DNA of 64,000 nt from Paraburkholderia sp. ZP32-5 (GCF_021390495.1 NZ_JAJEJP010000002.1:1-64000); one strand, 5' to 3'; shown: positions 34,576-43,470, counted from the first letter of the stretch. Numbers and translations: made by a program. The notes: generated from the sequence alone by a model not told the origin.

Positions 34576-35472
34576 ATGAACCACAACGACTTCAGACGCG
34601 GTATTGCATTGTCGGTCGGCGCGTCCGCGATGTTCGCCTTGTTGTCTGCTTACGCGACGCTGCTCAAACCGCTCTCCGGCCTCGACATCTTCGCGTGGCG
34701 GATCGTATGGACCGCGCCGGGCGCGCTGCTGCTCGTCGCGTTGCGCAAACGTCTGCCGATTCTGCGTCAGCTTGTTGACCGCATGGTGACGGAGCCGAAG
34801 CTCGGCATCGCGATGGTGGTTGCGTCGGCGTTGCTCGGCATACAGCTATGGTTGTTCCTGTGGGCGCCGCTGCATGGCCGCATGCTCGAAGTGTCGCTTG
34901 GCTATTTCCTGTTGCCGCTCGCGATGGTGCTGGTCGGCCGCTTCCATTATCGCGAGCGCCTCGACGCGTTGCAGTGGCTTGCGGTCGCGTGCGCGGCGAT
35001 CGGCGTCGGTCACGAACTGTGGGTGACCGGCGCGTTTTCATGGCCGACGCTCGTGGTGGCGCTCGGCTATCCGCCGTATTTCGTGCTGCGTCGCAGGATC
35101 AATCTGGATTCGCTTGCGATGTTCACCGTCGAAATGGCGCTGCTGGTGCCGGTGGCGGTCGTGTTCATCGTGGTTGGCGGCTCGCTGCAAGCGATCGCCG
35201 GGCGCGTGGAGATGTGGTGTCTGCTATTGCCGGGCCTCGGCGCGTTGAGCACGGTCGCGCTTGCTTCGTATTTGAAGGCGAGCCGTCTGTTGCCGGTCGC
35301 GTTGTTCGGCATTCTCGGTTACGTCGAGCCCGTGCTGCTCGTACTCGTATCGATCACGCTGCTGCGGGAAACACTGAGCGCCACGCAACTGGCGACCTAT
35401 GTGCCGATCTGGATCGCGGTCGCGTTGACCGCGCTGCATAGCGTGCGGTTCGTGCGCTTCGCGCGGGACTGA
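34576..35472 (+). CDS. rarD: RarD-type EamA/DMT transporter
   Basis: The ATG at 34576 gives a 298-residue protein with about ten membrane helices in two EamA halves. RarD hallmarks include YATLLKPLSGLDIFAWRIVW near the start and PLHGRMLEVSLGYFLLPL. Substrate is unknown; E. coli RarD is linked to chloramphenicol sensitivity. The open frame reaches back to 34297, but only the 34576 start gives family similarity. Confidence 0.85.
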   Translation: MNHNDFRRGIALSVGASAMFALLSAYATLLKPLSGLDIFAWRIVWTAPGALLLVALRKRLPILRQLVDRMVTEPKLGIAMVVASALLGIQLWLFLWAPLHGRMLEVSLGYFLLPLAMVLVGRFHYRERLDALQWLAVACAAIGVGHELWVTGAFSWPTLVVALGYPPYFVLRRRINLDSLAMFTVEMALLVPVAVVFIVVGGSLQAIAGRVEMWCLLLPGLGALSTVALASYLKASRLLPVALFGILGYVEPVLLVLVSITLLRETLSATQLATYVPIWIAVALTALHSVRFVRFARD

Positions 35473-35531
35473 ACGATGCAGATGCGACGCGACGTGGATG
35501 CCGGGCCGCTGAGCTGAGGGATGCGTCTCGA

Positions 35532-36071
35532 TCAGTGCCGCGCTTCGGTGCGATCCGCGTTGATACGCGTCGGGCCGACCTGCGCGTCGATCGCGTCGCG
35601 CAGATCGGGGCGCCAGCCAACGCCGAACAGCGCTTCGGCGAGCACGAATAGCGGCCCGATCAGCAGACCGATCACATCGTCGACGAAGGCCGGCTTGCGA
35701 TGTTCGTACGCGACATGGCCGACGAACTGGAACACCCAGCCGATTACGAAGAGGCCAATACCCGTGGCGAGCCATACGAGCGTCGACTGCGCGGCGGCCC
35801 ATTGACCGAACGCGACGCACAGTGCTGACACGCAGGCCATCGCGACACCGAGCGGCACGTCGAGCACAAGGTAATAGACGGTCGCCGCGACGAACAGCAG
35901 CCACGCGGGCGATAACGTGACCGGCAACAGGGCGCCGCCGAAAGCGGGGCGGCTCAACAGCACCGCGAGCGCGAGCACGATCATCGGAATGCCGACGAAG
36001 TGCGTGGCGATATTGCGCCGGTCGCGATGGTAGGCCGCGTATTGCGTCAGTTGCTGGGTCAGCGTTCTCAT
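35532..36071 (-). CDS. Mpo1-like / DUF962 membrane protein
   Basis: The ATG at 36071 gives 179 residues. It has the DUF962 beginning (LTQQLTQYAAYHRDRRNIATHFVGIP), several membrane helices, and the second conserved part QFVGHVAYEHRKPAFV. Yeast Mpo1 of this family is an iron-dependent dioxygenase in 2-hydroxy fatty acid breakdown. The histidines in YH, THF, GH and EH fit metal ligands. Activity here is inferred from the family. Confidence 0.85.
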   Translation of the reverse strand: MRTLTQQLTQYAAYHRDRRNIATHFVGIPMIVLALAVLLSRPAFGGALLPVTLSPAWLLFVAATVYYLVLDVPLGVAMACVSALCVAFGQWAAAQSTLVWLATGIGLFVIGWVFQFVGHVAYEHRKPAFVDDVIGLLIGPLFVLAEALFGVGWRPDLRDAIDAQVGPTRINADRTEARH

Positions 36072-36172
36072 CAGTGCCGCTCCTGTGCCAAAGTCAGCAT
36101 AATCGCGGACAGCCGAATTTGAAACCATCGGGTAGCCGACAATCAGCGATCATCGCGCACGGATGCCGTCCC

Positions 36173-36895
36173 ATGACAGAGCGTTTTTCATCGAATGAGC
36201 TGGCGGCGCTGCTTGCGCGCAGCGCATGGTTTCGCGCGGCGCCCGACGACATGCGAATGCGCTTGCTGGAAGCAGGGCGCGTCGAATGCCTTGTTGCCGG
36301 TCAGCGCCTCTTCATGCGCGGCGATGCCGATGATGGTCTCTATTGCGTGCTCGACGGGCTCGTCAGAATCGGCGCCGCGAGTCCTAGGGGCAAGGAAGCC
36401 TTGCTCGCGGTGATCGAGCCGGTGAACTGGTTTGGCGAGATCGCGCTGTTCGACGATCGCCCGCGCACTCATGATGCTTATGCCGAGCGCGATTGCGCGT
36501 TGTTTCATGTGCCGCGCGCGGCGCTTGCCGCGTTGCTCGAACGCACGCCGGCTTACTGGCACGTGTTCGGTCTGCTGCTCACGCACAAACTGCGTCTCGC
36601 GTTCGAGGCGATTGAAGAGGCCGCGCTGCTGCCCGCCGCGCCGCGTGTCGCGCGGCGTCTGTTGCTGATGGCGGGCGGCTATGGCGAGCCCGGCGCGTTT
36701 CGGCGCGTACTCAAGGTTTCGCAGGAAGATCTCGCGATGATGCTCGCGTTGTCGCGGCAAACGATCAATCAGGTGCTGAAGCACTTCGAAACGCAGCGCG
36801 CGTTGCAACTGCGCTATGCGGAAATCGAAATCGTCGACGTCGACAAACTTCGCGCGTTGGCCGATTTGCAGGCAAGCGACGCCGAACCGGATTAA
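36173..36895 (+). CDS. Crp/Fnr-family transcriptional regulator
   Basis: A 240-residue regulator from the ATG at 36173. The cyclic-nucleotide-binding fold (about 20-140) includes GQRLFMRGDADDGLYCVLDG, and a C-terminal winged helix (about 155-230) contains SQEDLAMMLALSRQTINQVL as the recognition helix. There are too few cysteines for an Fnr iron-sulfur cluster, so a nucleotide or other ligand is more likely. It diverges from the DUF962 gene and overlaps the convergent small gene at 36892 by 4 bp. Confidence 0.88.
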   Translation: MTERFSSNELAALLARSAWFRAAPDDMRMRLLEAGRVECLVAGQRLFMRGDADDGLYCVLDGLVRIGAASPRGKEALLAVIEPVNWFGEIALFDDRPRTHDAYAERDCALFHVPRAALAALLERTPAYWHVFGLLLTHKLRLAFEAIEEAALLPAAPRVARRLLLMAGGYGEPGAFRRVLKVSQEDLAMMLALSRQTINQVLKHFETQRALQLRYAEIEIVDVDKLRALADLQASDAEPD

Positions 36896-37230
36896 TGCGC
36901 GGCGGCAGTGCTCGCGCGACGCTTCAACGGGCCGATCGTCGCGGCCGGCAACGTGGCGAGTAGCGTGTGCAACGTGAAGTCCAGGTCTTCACGCGCGATA
37001 TCCAGGTGCACGCGAATTTCTTCGCGAGCGTTTTCCGTACCGATGACGTAAACCCCGAGCGGCGAATGCAATAGCGCGCGCAATTGGGTACTGGCGTGAT
37101 CGTGGGGCGGGTGGGGCAGGGTTACGCACAGAAGTGCGCGTGCGGAAGGGAACGGAATGACGTTGTTGCGTTGAACCTGTCGGCCGGCGGATTGCGGCGC
37201 GAGCGTGTCGAGCGGTTGCGTAAGAGCCAT
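36892..37230 (-). CDS. Small protein of unknown function, 112 aa
   Basis: From the ATG at 37230 (MALTQPLDTLAPQ) the protein has an N-terminal polar region and a folded-looking end (LGVYVIGTENAREEIRVHLDIAREDLDFTLHTLL). No signal or membrane helix. I do not recognise the family. Its stop overlaps the end of the Crp-type gene. Confidence 0.55.
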   Translation of the reverse strand: MALTQPLDTLAPQSAGRQVQRNNVIPFPSARALLCVTLPHPPHDHASTQLRALLHSPLGVYVIGTENAREEIRVHLDIAREDLDFTLHTLLATLPAATIGPLKRRASTAAAH

Positions 37231-37424
37231 TGAGTGCCGCAGTCGTTTGATGCGGTAGTGAGTCGGGACAATGGGAGAGTAGACGTCCGCGAGTAAACGC
37301 GGTGCAAAAATTCGGCCCGTTGTCGAAAAAATGATGCGGTGTAGAAGCCTGCGTCGACTCGGTACATGAAGCTTCATTCGCACCAAAGCGTGGCACGATC
37401 GTAATAGAGATCGCGCAGAAAAAA

Positions 37425-37444
37425 GGCGAGTCATACGACTCGCC
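37425..37444. terminator. Hairpin upstream of the small secreted protein gene
   Basis: GGCGAGTC and GACTCGCC pair over 8 bp with loop ATAC. An A run stands on the 5' side, so on the minus strand it ends in T and could terminate the gene at 37529-37918. Confidence 0.6.
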
Positions 37445-37528
37445 CTCCCTGAACGACACACCCGGCTTCGATCAGCTTTTATTGGAAAACCATCTGCATG
37501 GCCGGTAAGCGCCGGAACCGGACACGTG

Positions 37529-37918
37529 TTATTGCGTCTTGGTCGTGCCGGTTTGCGCGCCGTCGGCTTTCGCCGGAGCAGTGCTGGCCTCTTTCGCGCT
37601 CTCCGTTTTAGTCTTCGCGGCGCTCGTTTCGACGGCGTTTTTCTTGCTGGACTTGTGGGTCGTTTTCTTCGTGTGGGCGGCGGTCTTTTTCACCTGTTTC
37701 TTCGGTGCGGCTTCGGCGGGTGCCTTCGTGTCGGCCGTGCTTTGGTTAGCGGCGCCGGCTTGTACCGACGTGTTCGCCTTCAGATTCGCCTGACCGGCGG
37801 CCGGCATTTGCGCGGATTGAGCAGCTTGCGTGGATTGCGTCGTGGACGGTGCGGCCGTTTGAGCAAATGCGGTCGACACGAGCAGAGCGGAAGCGAGAGC
37901 AGCGAAAAGCGTCTTCAT
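37529..37918 (-). CDS. Secreted Ala/Lys/Thr-rich protein, 129 aa
   Basis: A clear signal peptide (MKTLFAALASALLVSTAFA, cleavage before QTAA) precedes a low-complexity mature part. Residues 20-70 are Gln/Ala/Thr rich and 70-105 are Lys-rich, resembling histone-like tails. No known domain. It probably resides in the periplasm. The basic stretch might bind nucleic acid or anionic polymers, which is inference only. Confidence 0.65.
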   Translation of the reverse strand: MKTLFAALASALLVSTAFAQTAAPSTTQSTQAAQSAQMPAAGQANLKANTSVQAGAANQSTADTKAPAEAAPKKQVKKTAAHTKKTTHKSSKKNAVETSAAKTKTESAKEASTAPAKADGAQTGTTKTQ

Positions 37919-38246
37919 CAGATGACTCCTTGTTGAATCGGTGGATTCTTTTGTCGCGGCCGAATCATTTCAGCCTGCCGGTTTAACGTAGGCCGGAATA
38001 CGGGAGTTGACGCCGTCGTGGTGACAAAACGTAACTACTGCGTCAGCGCTGATACATGTTGGCGTTGGTGCACACCGCGACCGGCGCAATACGGCGCGAA
38101 TGCGAAGCGGAAATGACAAAGGCGGGAGAGCTTCTCCCGCCTTTGTCTTGGCGCCTTTCGACAGTACTTTGCAACGGCTAGTGACTAACGGTTAATGACT
38201 CATGCACGCGCAGATGCAGACTCAGGCCGCCGCCGGCACCTCGCCT
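37919..38246. other. Intergenic stretch with a strong terminator
   Basis: 328 bp without a gene. It contains the 15-bp stem hairpin at 38115-38147 and otherwise nothing notable. Confidence 0.5.
38115..38147. terminator. Long perfect hairpin, terminator-like
   Basis: GACAAAGGCGGGAGA pairs perfectly with TCTCCCGCCTTTGTC over 15 bp with loop GCT. It lies downstream of the minus-strand gene at 38247-38507 and may terminate it. Confidence 0.7.
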
Positions 38247-38507
38247 TCATTGAAATGGATTCTGCACGACACCCGGCTTCGCATCCGGCTCGTCTTTCAC
38301 TTTCGCCGGCAGATCTTTTTGCGCCTGCAGACTCGCGACGATTGCATCGACCGCTTCCTTCAACGCAAGCGCCGCCTTCAGGCCGCGCTGATCGCGGGTC
38401 AATTCGAGCGTGCCGTTCAGCACGACGCGTGTGGTGCCGTTGCTGAGCGTCAGCGCGTCGCCCTGAATGTTGAGTACGTCGTCATCATTCGAGTAGGGTT
38501 TAAACAC
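38247..38507 (-). CDS. Small protein of unknown function coupled to a nuclease gene, 86 aa
   Basis: The GTG at 38507 follows AGGAGG, which lies inside the end of the upstream nuclease gene. The two genes overlap by 8 bp. The protein (MFKPYSNDDDVLNIQGDALT, then NGTLELTRDQRGLKAALALKEAVDAIVASL) is soluble, with no Cys and no signal peptide. I do not recognise it. Whether it inhibits the nuclease or is simply co-expressed cannot be told. Confidence 0.65.
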   Translation of the reverse strand: MFKPYSNDDDVLNIQGDALTLSNGTTRVVLNGTLELTRDQRGLKAALALKEAVDAIVASLQAQKDLPAKVKDEPDAKPGVVQNPFQ

Positions 38508-39249
38508 CTTTCAGTCCTCCTGGCCGCTGGTCCTTGAGGTTCTCCGGAATGCCCGGAAAACGGATGCCCGATACCGCTTCGAGTTCGTGAATCGTCCGGA
38601 TGTCGTAGCGATTGGTCGACACATTATCGACGACGATGGCGAACGCGAGGCGGCGCGACGGCACATAGACGGCCTTGTACAACTGCGTCGGCACGAATAC
38701 GCGCGTCGGTCCGATGGTTTGCAATTGCTGGCCGTTAAATAGCGGCCCGGTGACGACATAGGTGTCGTCGTACGAGAGCGCGATCTTGCGCACCGCGGTT
38801 TCGATACGCGCCCACAGTCGCTGGTTGTTCTGACGGTCTTGCGGCACGACATTGGCGAGCGAGAACGATTGCGCCATCGCTTCCTCATTCCAGCGATTGC
38901 CCGCCGGGCTCATATGACCGCGATCGAAGCCGCTGCGTTTGTAGTCGGCTAGCGTCGCGCCTTCGCCGTCGGGCAGGCGCGCATCTTCGAAGAACTTGTT
39001 GGTGCGTACCATATCTTTTGCTTCTTCGATATGCTCGCGCGTCAGATGCTCGGCGGACCATAACGGCCCGTGCGTAACGCCCGAATGCAGAACCGCGAAA
39101 TCGCTATAGCAAAGCAGGCGCGTTTTCGGCGCCATCTTCTGATTGGTCAGCGCGGGCCACTGCGCATTCGGCGTGAACTGGGTGCAGGAAGGTGCCGCGC
39201 TCGCATGAGCGGCGACGGCGAATAACAGACAGGCAAGCCACTTCTTCAT
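38500..39249 (-). CDS. Secreted DNA/RNA non-specific endonuclease (NucA family)
   Basis: From the ATG at 39249 the product is 249 residues with a signal peptide (MKKWLACLLFAVAAHASAAP). The beta-beta-alpha metal nuclease motif is DRGHMSPAGN with the catalytic His. The downstream QNNQRLWARIE supplies the metal-binding Asn. It probably degrades nucleic acid in the periplasm or outside the cell. It is translationally coupled to the small downstream gene. Confidence 0.88.
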   Translation of the reverse strand: MKKWLACLLFAVAAHASAAPSCTQFTPNAQWPALTNQKMAPKTRLLCYSDFAVLHSGVTHGPLWSAEHLTREHIEEAKDMVRTNKFFEDARLPDGEGATLADYKRSGFDRGHMSPAGNRWNEEAMAQSFSLANVVPQDRQNNQRLWARIETAVRKIALSYDDTYVVTGPLFNGQQLQTIGPTRVFVPTQLYKAVYVPSRRLAFAIVVDNVSTNRYDIRTIHELEAVSGIRFPGIPENLKDQRPGGLKGV

Positions 39250-39651
39250 GTGTCGGTCGTTCGATGGATGGGGGCGCAAGTATAGCGTCGCGATCGCTAT
39301 AGAGCGACCTCGTCGGCACGGTAAATACAGGGAGTGGAGAAAGGAGAAGTGGCGCGAATCGAGCGGGCTTGAACGGTACTCGAATCTGGAATTCAAACTG
39401 CGTCGAACGCCCCGCGTGCGGATCGCGGCGCGCACACTCGCGCGGCAAAAGGCAAAAAAATGGGCCGCTTTGCAGCGACCCGAATGCGTGGACTTCCGAC
39501 TCTACGCACGCAAGCTTAAGAAGTTCTTAAGCGACGCGCGGCCGAGTGTGCGCTCGCGTACGCACACCCGTGGCGCCTGCGAGCGAGCCGCTCGCGGCGA
39601 GCCGGAAGTTTCGACCGAAAGATATTGAATACGCGTAAATCGCGCTAGAAC
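39250..39651. other. Intergenic region with a 19-bp palindrome
   Basis: 402 bp without a supported gene. The main feature is the palindrome at 39514-39532. Confidence 0.5.
39514..39532. promoter_or_regulatory. 19-bp perfect inverted repeat
   Basis: GCTTAAGAAGTTCTTAAGC is a perfect 9+1+9 palindrome in an otherwise G+C-rich gap. It could be a regulator site or a small hairpin. Confidence 0.4.
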
Positions 39652-40011
39652 CTAATTACCGAACACGCTGTTTTCCGCGTGTACTTTCTGGCGATCGACT
39701 GCTTGCAGACGCCAGAAGCCGCTCGTCTGCTTGTGCGAGCGCAGCGCGGTCCACGCGGCGGCGCCTTGCGCGGCGCTCACGCGTTCCTTGCGATCGACAT
39801 GCAGGCCGCGCAACGTACAAAGCGGTGCATCGGCGCTCGGCGCGCACAGCGTCGTCACGCCGTCTTGGTCGTGCAATTCACCCCACGGGGGCAGGTCGAT
39901 CCCTTGATGCGCCTCTCTCGACCACCGGTGCTCATCGGTGTCGAGCCAGAGCACAGCGTAATCGTGGCTTACGGTGGGATCGGAACCGTTGATCAGGATG
40001 GTCAGTCGCAT
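39652..40011 (-). CDS. Protein of unknown function, 119 aa
   Basis: From the ATG at 40011 (MRLTILINGSDPTVSHDYAV) the soluble protein is rich in Trp and His. No signal or membrane helix and no family I recognise. The ATG has GGAA upstream. An earlier TTG in frame (40026) would add five residues. Confidence 0.5.
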   Translation of the reverse strand: MRLTILINGSDPTVSHDYAVLWLDTDEHRWSREAHQGIDLPPWGELHDQDGVTTLCAPSADAPLCTLRGLHVDRKERVSAAQGAAAWTALRSHKQTSGFWRLQAVDRQKVHAENSVFGN

Positions 40012-40402
40012 GTCAGTTCCGTACAAAGTGCGAAGTGCTTTATCAGTCTAGGCGGCGCCGCGCGTTATGCAAGGCAAAGGCATCGCATGCACGAGGAAAA
40101 ATTGTCGCACCCGGCGCGCATCGAGATACGGCGGATGCTGCGATGCGCTGCGGCATGAGCGGCGTGCGTGCAGCATAAGCAGCAGGCACGCTGCGAATCG
40201 CATCGATTCACTCCGCGCGATATAACGCTCAGGCGGGGTCGAGCGTTGCCGATAAATTGCCGGGCGGCGCGAGTCCATACACGCGGCTAATGCAACATAG
40301 AAGAAACGCAGAATCGAATTCGTGCCGTACACCGTATGATCGACGTGACCCTTCTTCGCGGAGAGGAGAAATCACCAGCGTCGTGGCGGCGAGTCCCGCC
40401 CC
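40012..40402. other. Intergenic region, nothing recognised
   Basis: 391 bp. Open frames are Arg-rich and short, and no promoter, repeat or RNA gene was recognised. Confidence 0.45.
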
Positions 40403-40699
40403 TTACGGCAGCCTGCGCTTTACGCGCCAACTGTGATGCGTTGCATCGACGGCTAATAGTAGCCAGTGACGTGCGTCGACAGGATGACGCTTTTGCGTCG
40501 CGTAGCCGTCAACCGTCAATTCGAGTTCGTCATGCGCGCGCAGATGGCAGGTGGCGTGCGCGCCCGAGCCATCCGCGAATTCGACGCGCGCGTCGGTGAG
40601 GTCTGGTGCCGAGGCCGGTTCCGGCAGATGCGCGATGCGCACCGCGCAGCCCGGATAAAGATGCGAGTCGGCGACCTGAATCTGGATCGAAGCGGACAT
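40403..40699 (-). CDS. Small protein of unknown function, 98 aa
   Basis: The ATG at 40699 has a strong AAGGAGG nine bases upstream, which makes translation likely. The product (MSASIQIQVADSHLYPGCAV) looks like a small beta-rich soluble protein with two Cys and several His. No domain recognised. Confidence 0.6.
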   Translation of the reverse strand: MSASIQIQVADSHLYPGCAVRIAHLPEPASAPDLTDARVEFADGSGAHATCHLRAHDELELTVDGYATQKRHPVDARHWLLLAVDATHHSWRVKRRLP

Positions 40700-40864
40700 G
40701 GCCTGGCCTCCTTGCGCGTCACTGGCGCGAGTGCGCGGCACCGCTGCCCGGCGCCGCTGGACCGGCTCAAAGCATAGCACCGCATGGCCGATTCGCCGCA
40801 TGCTTCGCGCTATGATGACGAATTGGAGTCAACGAACCGTAAAGAAACGGAAACGGTAGCCACG

Positions 40865-41836
40865 ATGGCAAAAGAAGAGCAGACAGGCGCGGGGCGCAGG
40901 CAGGGAAAACCCCGTGGAGGAGCCGCGGCGCAACCGCGCGACGAAGCCGCGCAATTGCTCGCGGACAGTGCGGAACTCGCCGCTTCCGCCGATGAGGAAA
41001 CCGCCGGCGGCTCCACTTATCTGGTGCCGGGTCTCGAGCGCGGTCTGCGCATCCTCGCCGAATTCAGCGCGCGCGAGCCGGTACTCGGCGCGCCCGAACT
41101 GTCGAAGCGGATCGGCATTCCGCGCACCACCACATTCCGCTTGCTGCAAACGCTGGAGGCACTCGGCTTTCTCGAACGCGTGAATGGCGACCGCTATTTC
41201 AGGCTGAGTGTCGCGGTACTGCGGCTTGGCTTCGAGTACCTGAGTTCACTCGAATTGACCGATGTCGGCACGCCGATTCTGGAGCGGCTGCGCGATTCGA
41301 CCGGATTCAGTACGCATCTGGTGATTCGCGATCAGCGCGACGTCGTATTCGTCGCCAAGGCGCAAACGCACTCGCCGATGTTCAGCTCGGTGAAGGTGCA
41401 CGTCGGCACGCGCTTGCCCGCGCATGCGACCGTGCACGGCCAGGTGCTGATGGGCGATCTGAGTTTCGAGGAATTGCGCCAGCTTTATCCGGAGCCGCAA
41501 CTCGAGCGCTTCACCGAGCGCACGCCGGCTAGCGTCGAAGAACTGTACGGCCGCGTGCGCGAAAGCGCGGCGCTCGGCTACGCGGTCAGCGAGGCGTCGT
41601 TCGAGCGGGGGATTTCGGTGGTGGACGCGCCGGTGCGCGATCAGGCCGGCAAGATCGTCGCGGCGTTGACGGTCACGATTCCGCGTTCGGATATCGGTCT
41701 CGCGGCAGATCGCGATCCGCTGATCATCGCTGTATGCCAGGCGGCGCTCGAGTTGTCCGAGCGTCTTAGCTATCGCCCACGGGCGGACGACCCGACCACG
41801 ATGCAGGCACGCCGTAGGCAGGTCGCGGCGAGCTGA
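40865..41836 (+). CDS. IclR-family regulator 1
   Basis: The 323-residue protein has an Ala/Gln-rich N-terminal extension of ~50 residues, then a winged helix (PELSKRIGIPRTTTFRLLQTL) and the IclR effector domain with FERGISVVDAPVRD near the C-terminus. It is very similar along its length to the second IclR protein at 47547, for example sharing LRLGFEYLSSLELTD. IclR proteins of aromatic catabolism bind short palindromes at target promoters. The two palindromes at 43162 and 43455 are candidates. The ATG at 40865 is preferred over an upstream start at 40784. Confidence 0.9.
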   Translation: MAKEEQTGAGRRQGKPRGGAAAQPRDEAAQLLADSAELAASADEETAGGSTYLVPGLERGLRILAEFSAREPVLGAPELSKRIGIPRTTTFRLLQTLEALGFLERVNGDRYFRLSVAVLRLGFEYLSSLELTDVGTPILERLRDSTGFSTHLVIRDQRDVVFVAKAQTHSPMFSSVKVHVGTRLPAHATVHGQVLMGDLSFEELRQLYPEPQLERFTERTPASVEELYGRVRESAALGYAVSEASFERGISVVDAPVRDQAGKIVAALTVTIPRSDIGLAADRDPLIIAVCQAALELSERLSYRPRADDPTTMQARRRQVAAS

Positions 41837-41984
41837 TCGCATAAAGCATCGCGCGCGGCATCTTTGATGCGCTTACTTCAAACGCTTCAAAGCTTCAAAC
41901 GCGTTGCCCATCCATCGCTTCAGATCCATCGGCGAGTCCCGCTGCACCGCGCAGCCGGACTCGCCGCTTCACGTCGTCGACTAA

Positions 41985-43058
41985 TCAGAACGAGTGATGG
42001 ATGCCGCTCAGCACGATCGCCTGATTGCGGCCGCTCGATACGCCGGCGGTGAAGAACGCCGCATCCGTGTTCGAACCCGCGCGCTGATACAGCGCGTTGA
42101 TATACACCTGCGTCGACTTCGACAGCGCATAGATATTGCCGATCATGAACTGCGTCCAGCGATGCCCGGCCATCGTCGTAGTCGCGGCGCCGCCGGCGAT
42201 CGTATTGAACGGCGTGACCTGCCAGTTCGCGCCACCGTCGTAGCTCTGATAGGTATCCGACTGTCCGTTGCTGTCAAGCTTCACGCGCGTGTACAGGCCA
42301 TGCACGAGCACGCTGCCGAACTGGTACGACAGACCCACGCCCATGTTTTGCAGCTTGTCGGCCATATAGGTCGCGGCGGGCTGGCCCTGGAAAGTCGTGA
42401 TGCCGGTCGTGACGATCGATGGTGAACGGTTGTTTTCGTTCGAATAGCTCGCGCCGGCCTTGAAGCCGCCGTTCGCGTACGTCGCCGCAAAGCCGTAGGT
42501 GCGGCCGGTCGCGAAGTTGGTCTGGTTGCCGAGGCCCATCATCGCGCCGACGGTAAAGCCGCTGAACGACGCCGAACGGAATTTCACCGAGTTGTCGTAC
42601 GGCACGACCGCGGTGTTGGCGAGCGCATCGATATTGCCCGGGTGGAATGCGTACCAGCTCGCGGCCTGATAGCCGGTGCTGAAGGTGCCGAGCACGTCGA
42701 AGCTGAACGGTGTCTGGTGACCGAAGGTCAGCGTGCCGATGTTGTCGGATGAAAGACCGACGTAAGCCTGACGGTTGAACAGCACGCCCGGCTTGGCCAT
42801 CGCGCCGGTGTTCGTATAGAAGCCGTTTTCGAGCTGGAACACCGCCTTCAGGCCATTACCCAGATCCTCCACACCCTTCAGGCCCCAGCGGTCCGGCTGC
42901 ATGTTGCCCTGTTCCTGAATCCACTTCGAGCTGCCGCCTACGTTGCTGATATACGCGACACCGGCATCGAGGCTGCCGTATAGCGTCACACTGCTCTGCG
43001 CCCACGCGCCCGTGGCCATGCAAGTCGCCGTCAAGCCGGCTGCAATGATTTGCTTCAC
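41985..43058 (-). CDS. Gram-negative general porin (OmpC/Omp38-like)
   Basis: The GTG at 43058 follows AGGAGAAC and opens a signal peptide (MKQIIAAGLTATCMATGAWA) then QSSVTLYGSLDAGVAYISNV, the classic Burkholderiaceae porin start. The 357-residue product ends in an outer-membrane Phe (SGIHHSF). Porin segments such as DRWGLKGVEDLGNGLKAVFQ and NRQAYVGLSS are present. It forms a trimeric outer-membrane channel. It diverges from the catabolic operon across an intergenic region with matched palindromes, so it probably admits that operon's substrate. Confidence 0.93.
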   Translation of the reverse strand: MKQIIAAGLTATCMATGAWAQSSVTLYGSLDAGVAYISNVGGSSKWIQEQGNMQPDRWGLKGVEDLGNGLKAVFQLENGFYTNTGAMAKPGVLFNRQAYVGLSSDNIGTLTFGHQTPFSFDVLGTFSTGYQAASWYAFHPGNIDALANTAVVPYDNSVKFRSASFSGFTVGAMMGLGNQTNFATGRTYGFAATYANGGFKAGASYSNENNRSPSIVTTGITTFQGQPAATYMADKLQNMGVGLSYQFGSVLVHGLYTRVKLDSNGQSDTYQSYDGGANWQVTPFNTIAGGAATTTMAGHRWTQFMIGNIYALSKSTQVYINALYQRAGSNTDAAFFTAGVSSGRNQAIVLSGIHHSF

Positions 43059-43161
43059 CGCTAGTTCTCCTGATCTACGACGTCGGCGCTTGCCGAATGC
43101 GTCGTCCCTGATCTGTTCCTTGGTTGAGACAGTTCTGGTTTCTTCGCCAGAGCCTTTGGCG

Positions 43162-43196
43162 CGATACGTTTGTTCCATGTATGGACAAACGTATCG
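43162..43196. promoter_or_regulatory. Candidate IclR operator upstream of the porin
   Basis: A 35-bp imperfect palindrome has outer arms CGATACGTTTG and CAAACGTATCG and a core TTCCATGTATGGA. The core GTTCCATGTATGGAC (43172-43186) nearly matches the site at 43455-43470. It lies just downstream of TATACT on the minus strand. Confidence 0.65.
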
Positions 43197-43205
43197 CCTA
43201 TGGAA

Positions 43206-43211
43206 AGTATA
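43206..43211 (-). promoter_or_regulatory. Predicted -10 box of the porin gene
   Basis: TATACT on the minus strand. A weak T-rich -35 region lies about 16-18 bp upstream. The start site would fall at about 43199, next to the palindrome. Confidence 0.5.
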
Positions 43212-43429
43212 GTGAAGCAGGGAATAATCAAAATAAATTTTGAGATCGGGACAAACCCGCATCGGCCGGATTGTGTCGTGTGACGATTCCGGCTAGCGCC
43301 GCGCTCCGCAAAGGCCCGCGTCATCGGGGCTTTTGCGGCGGCGGCGTGCGACCGATGTGTGGCAAAAACGACAGTCGGTGTTTTCCCCTACCAACCCAAG
43401 TTTTTATTTTCTCCACGCAAAACGACTTC

Positions 43430-43435
43430 TATAAT
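43430..43435 (+). promoter_or_regulatory. Predicted -10 box of the catabolic operon
   Basis: A perfect TATAAT 61 bp before the ferredoxin start codon. The -35 region (T-rich, near 43407) is poor, which suits a regulated promoter. Confidence 0.55.
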
Positions 43436-43454
43436 TAACCACATACGAACTGAC

Positions 43455-43470
43455 GTTCCTTGTATGGAAC
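43455..43470. promoter_or_regulatory. Candidate IclR operator of the catabolic operon
   Basis: GTTCCTTGTATGGAAC is a near-perfect 16-bp palindrome about 13-28 bases after the expected transcription start. This position suits repression. It shares GTTCC-TGTATGGA-C with the porin-side site. Confidence 0.65.

Noticed and set aside
40048..40332. A 94-residue minus-strand frame with a hydrophobic stretch
   Set aside because: Internal composition is Arg/Ser noise and no RBS supports a start.
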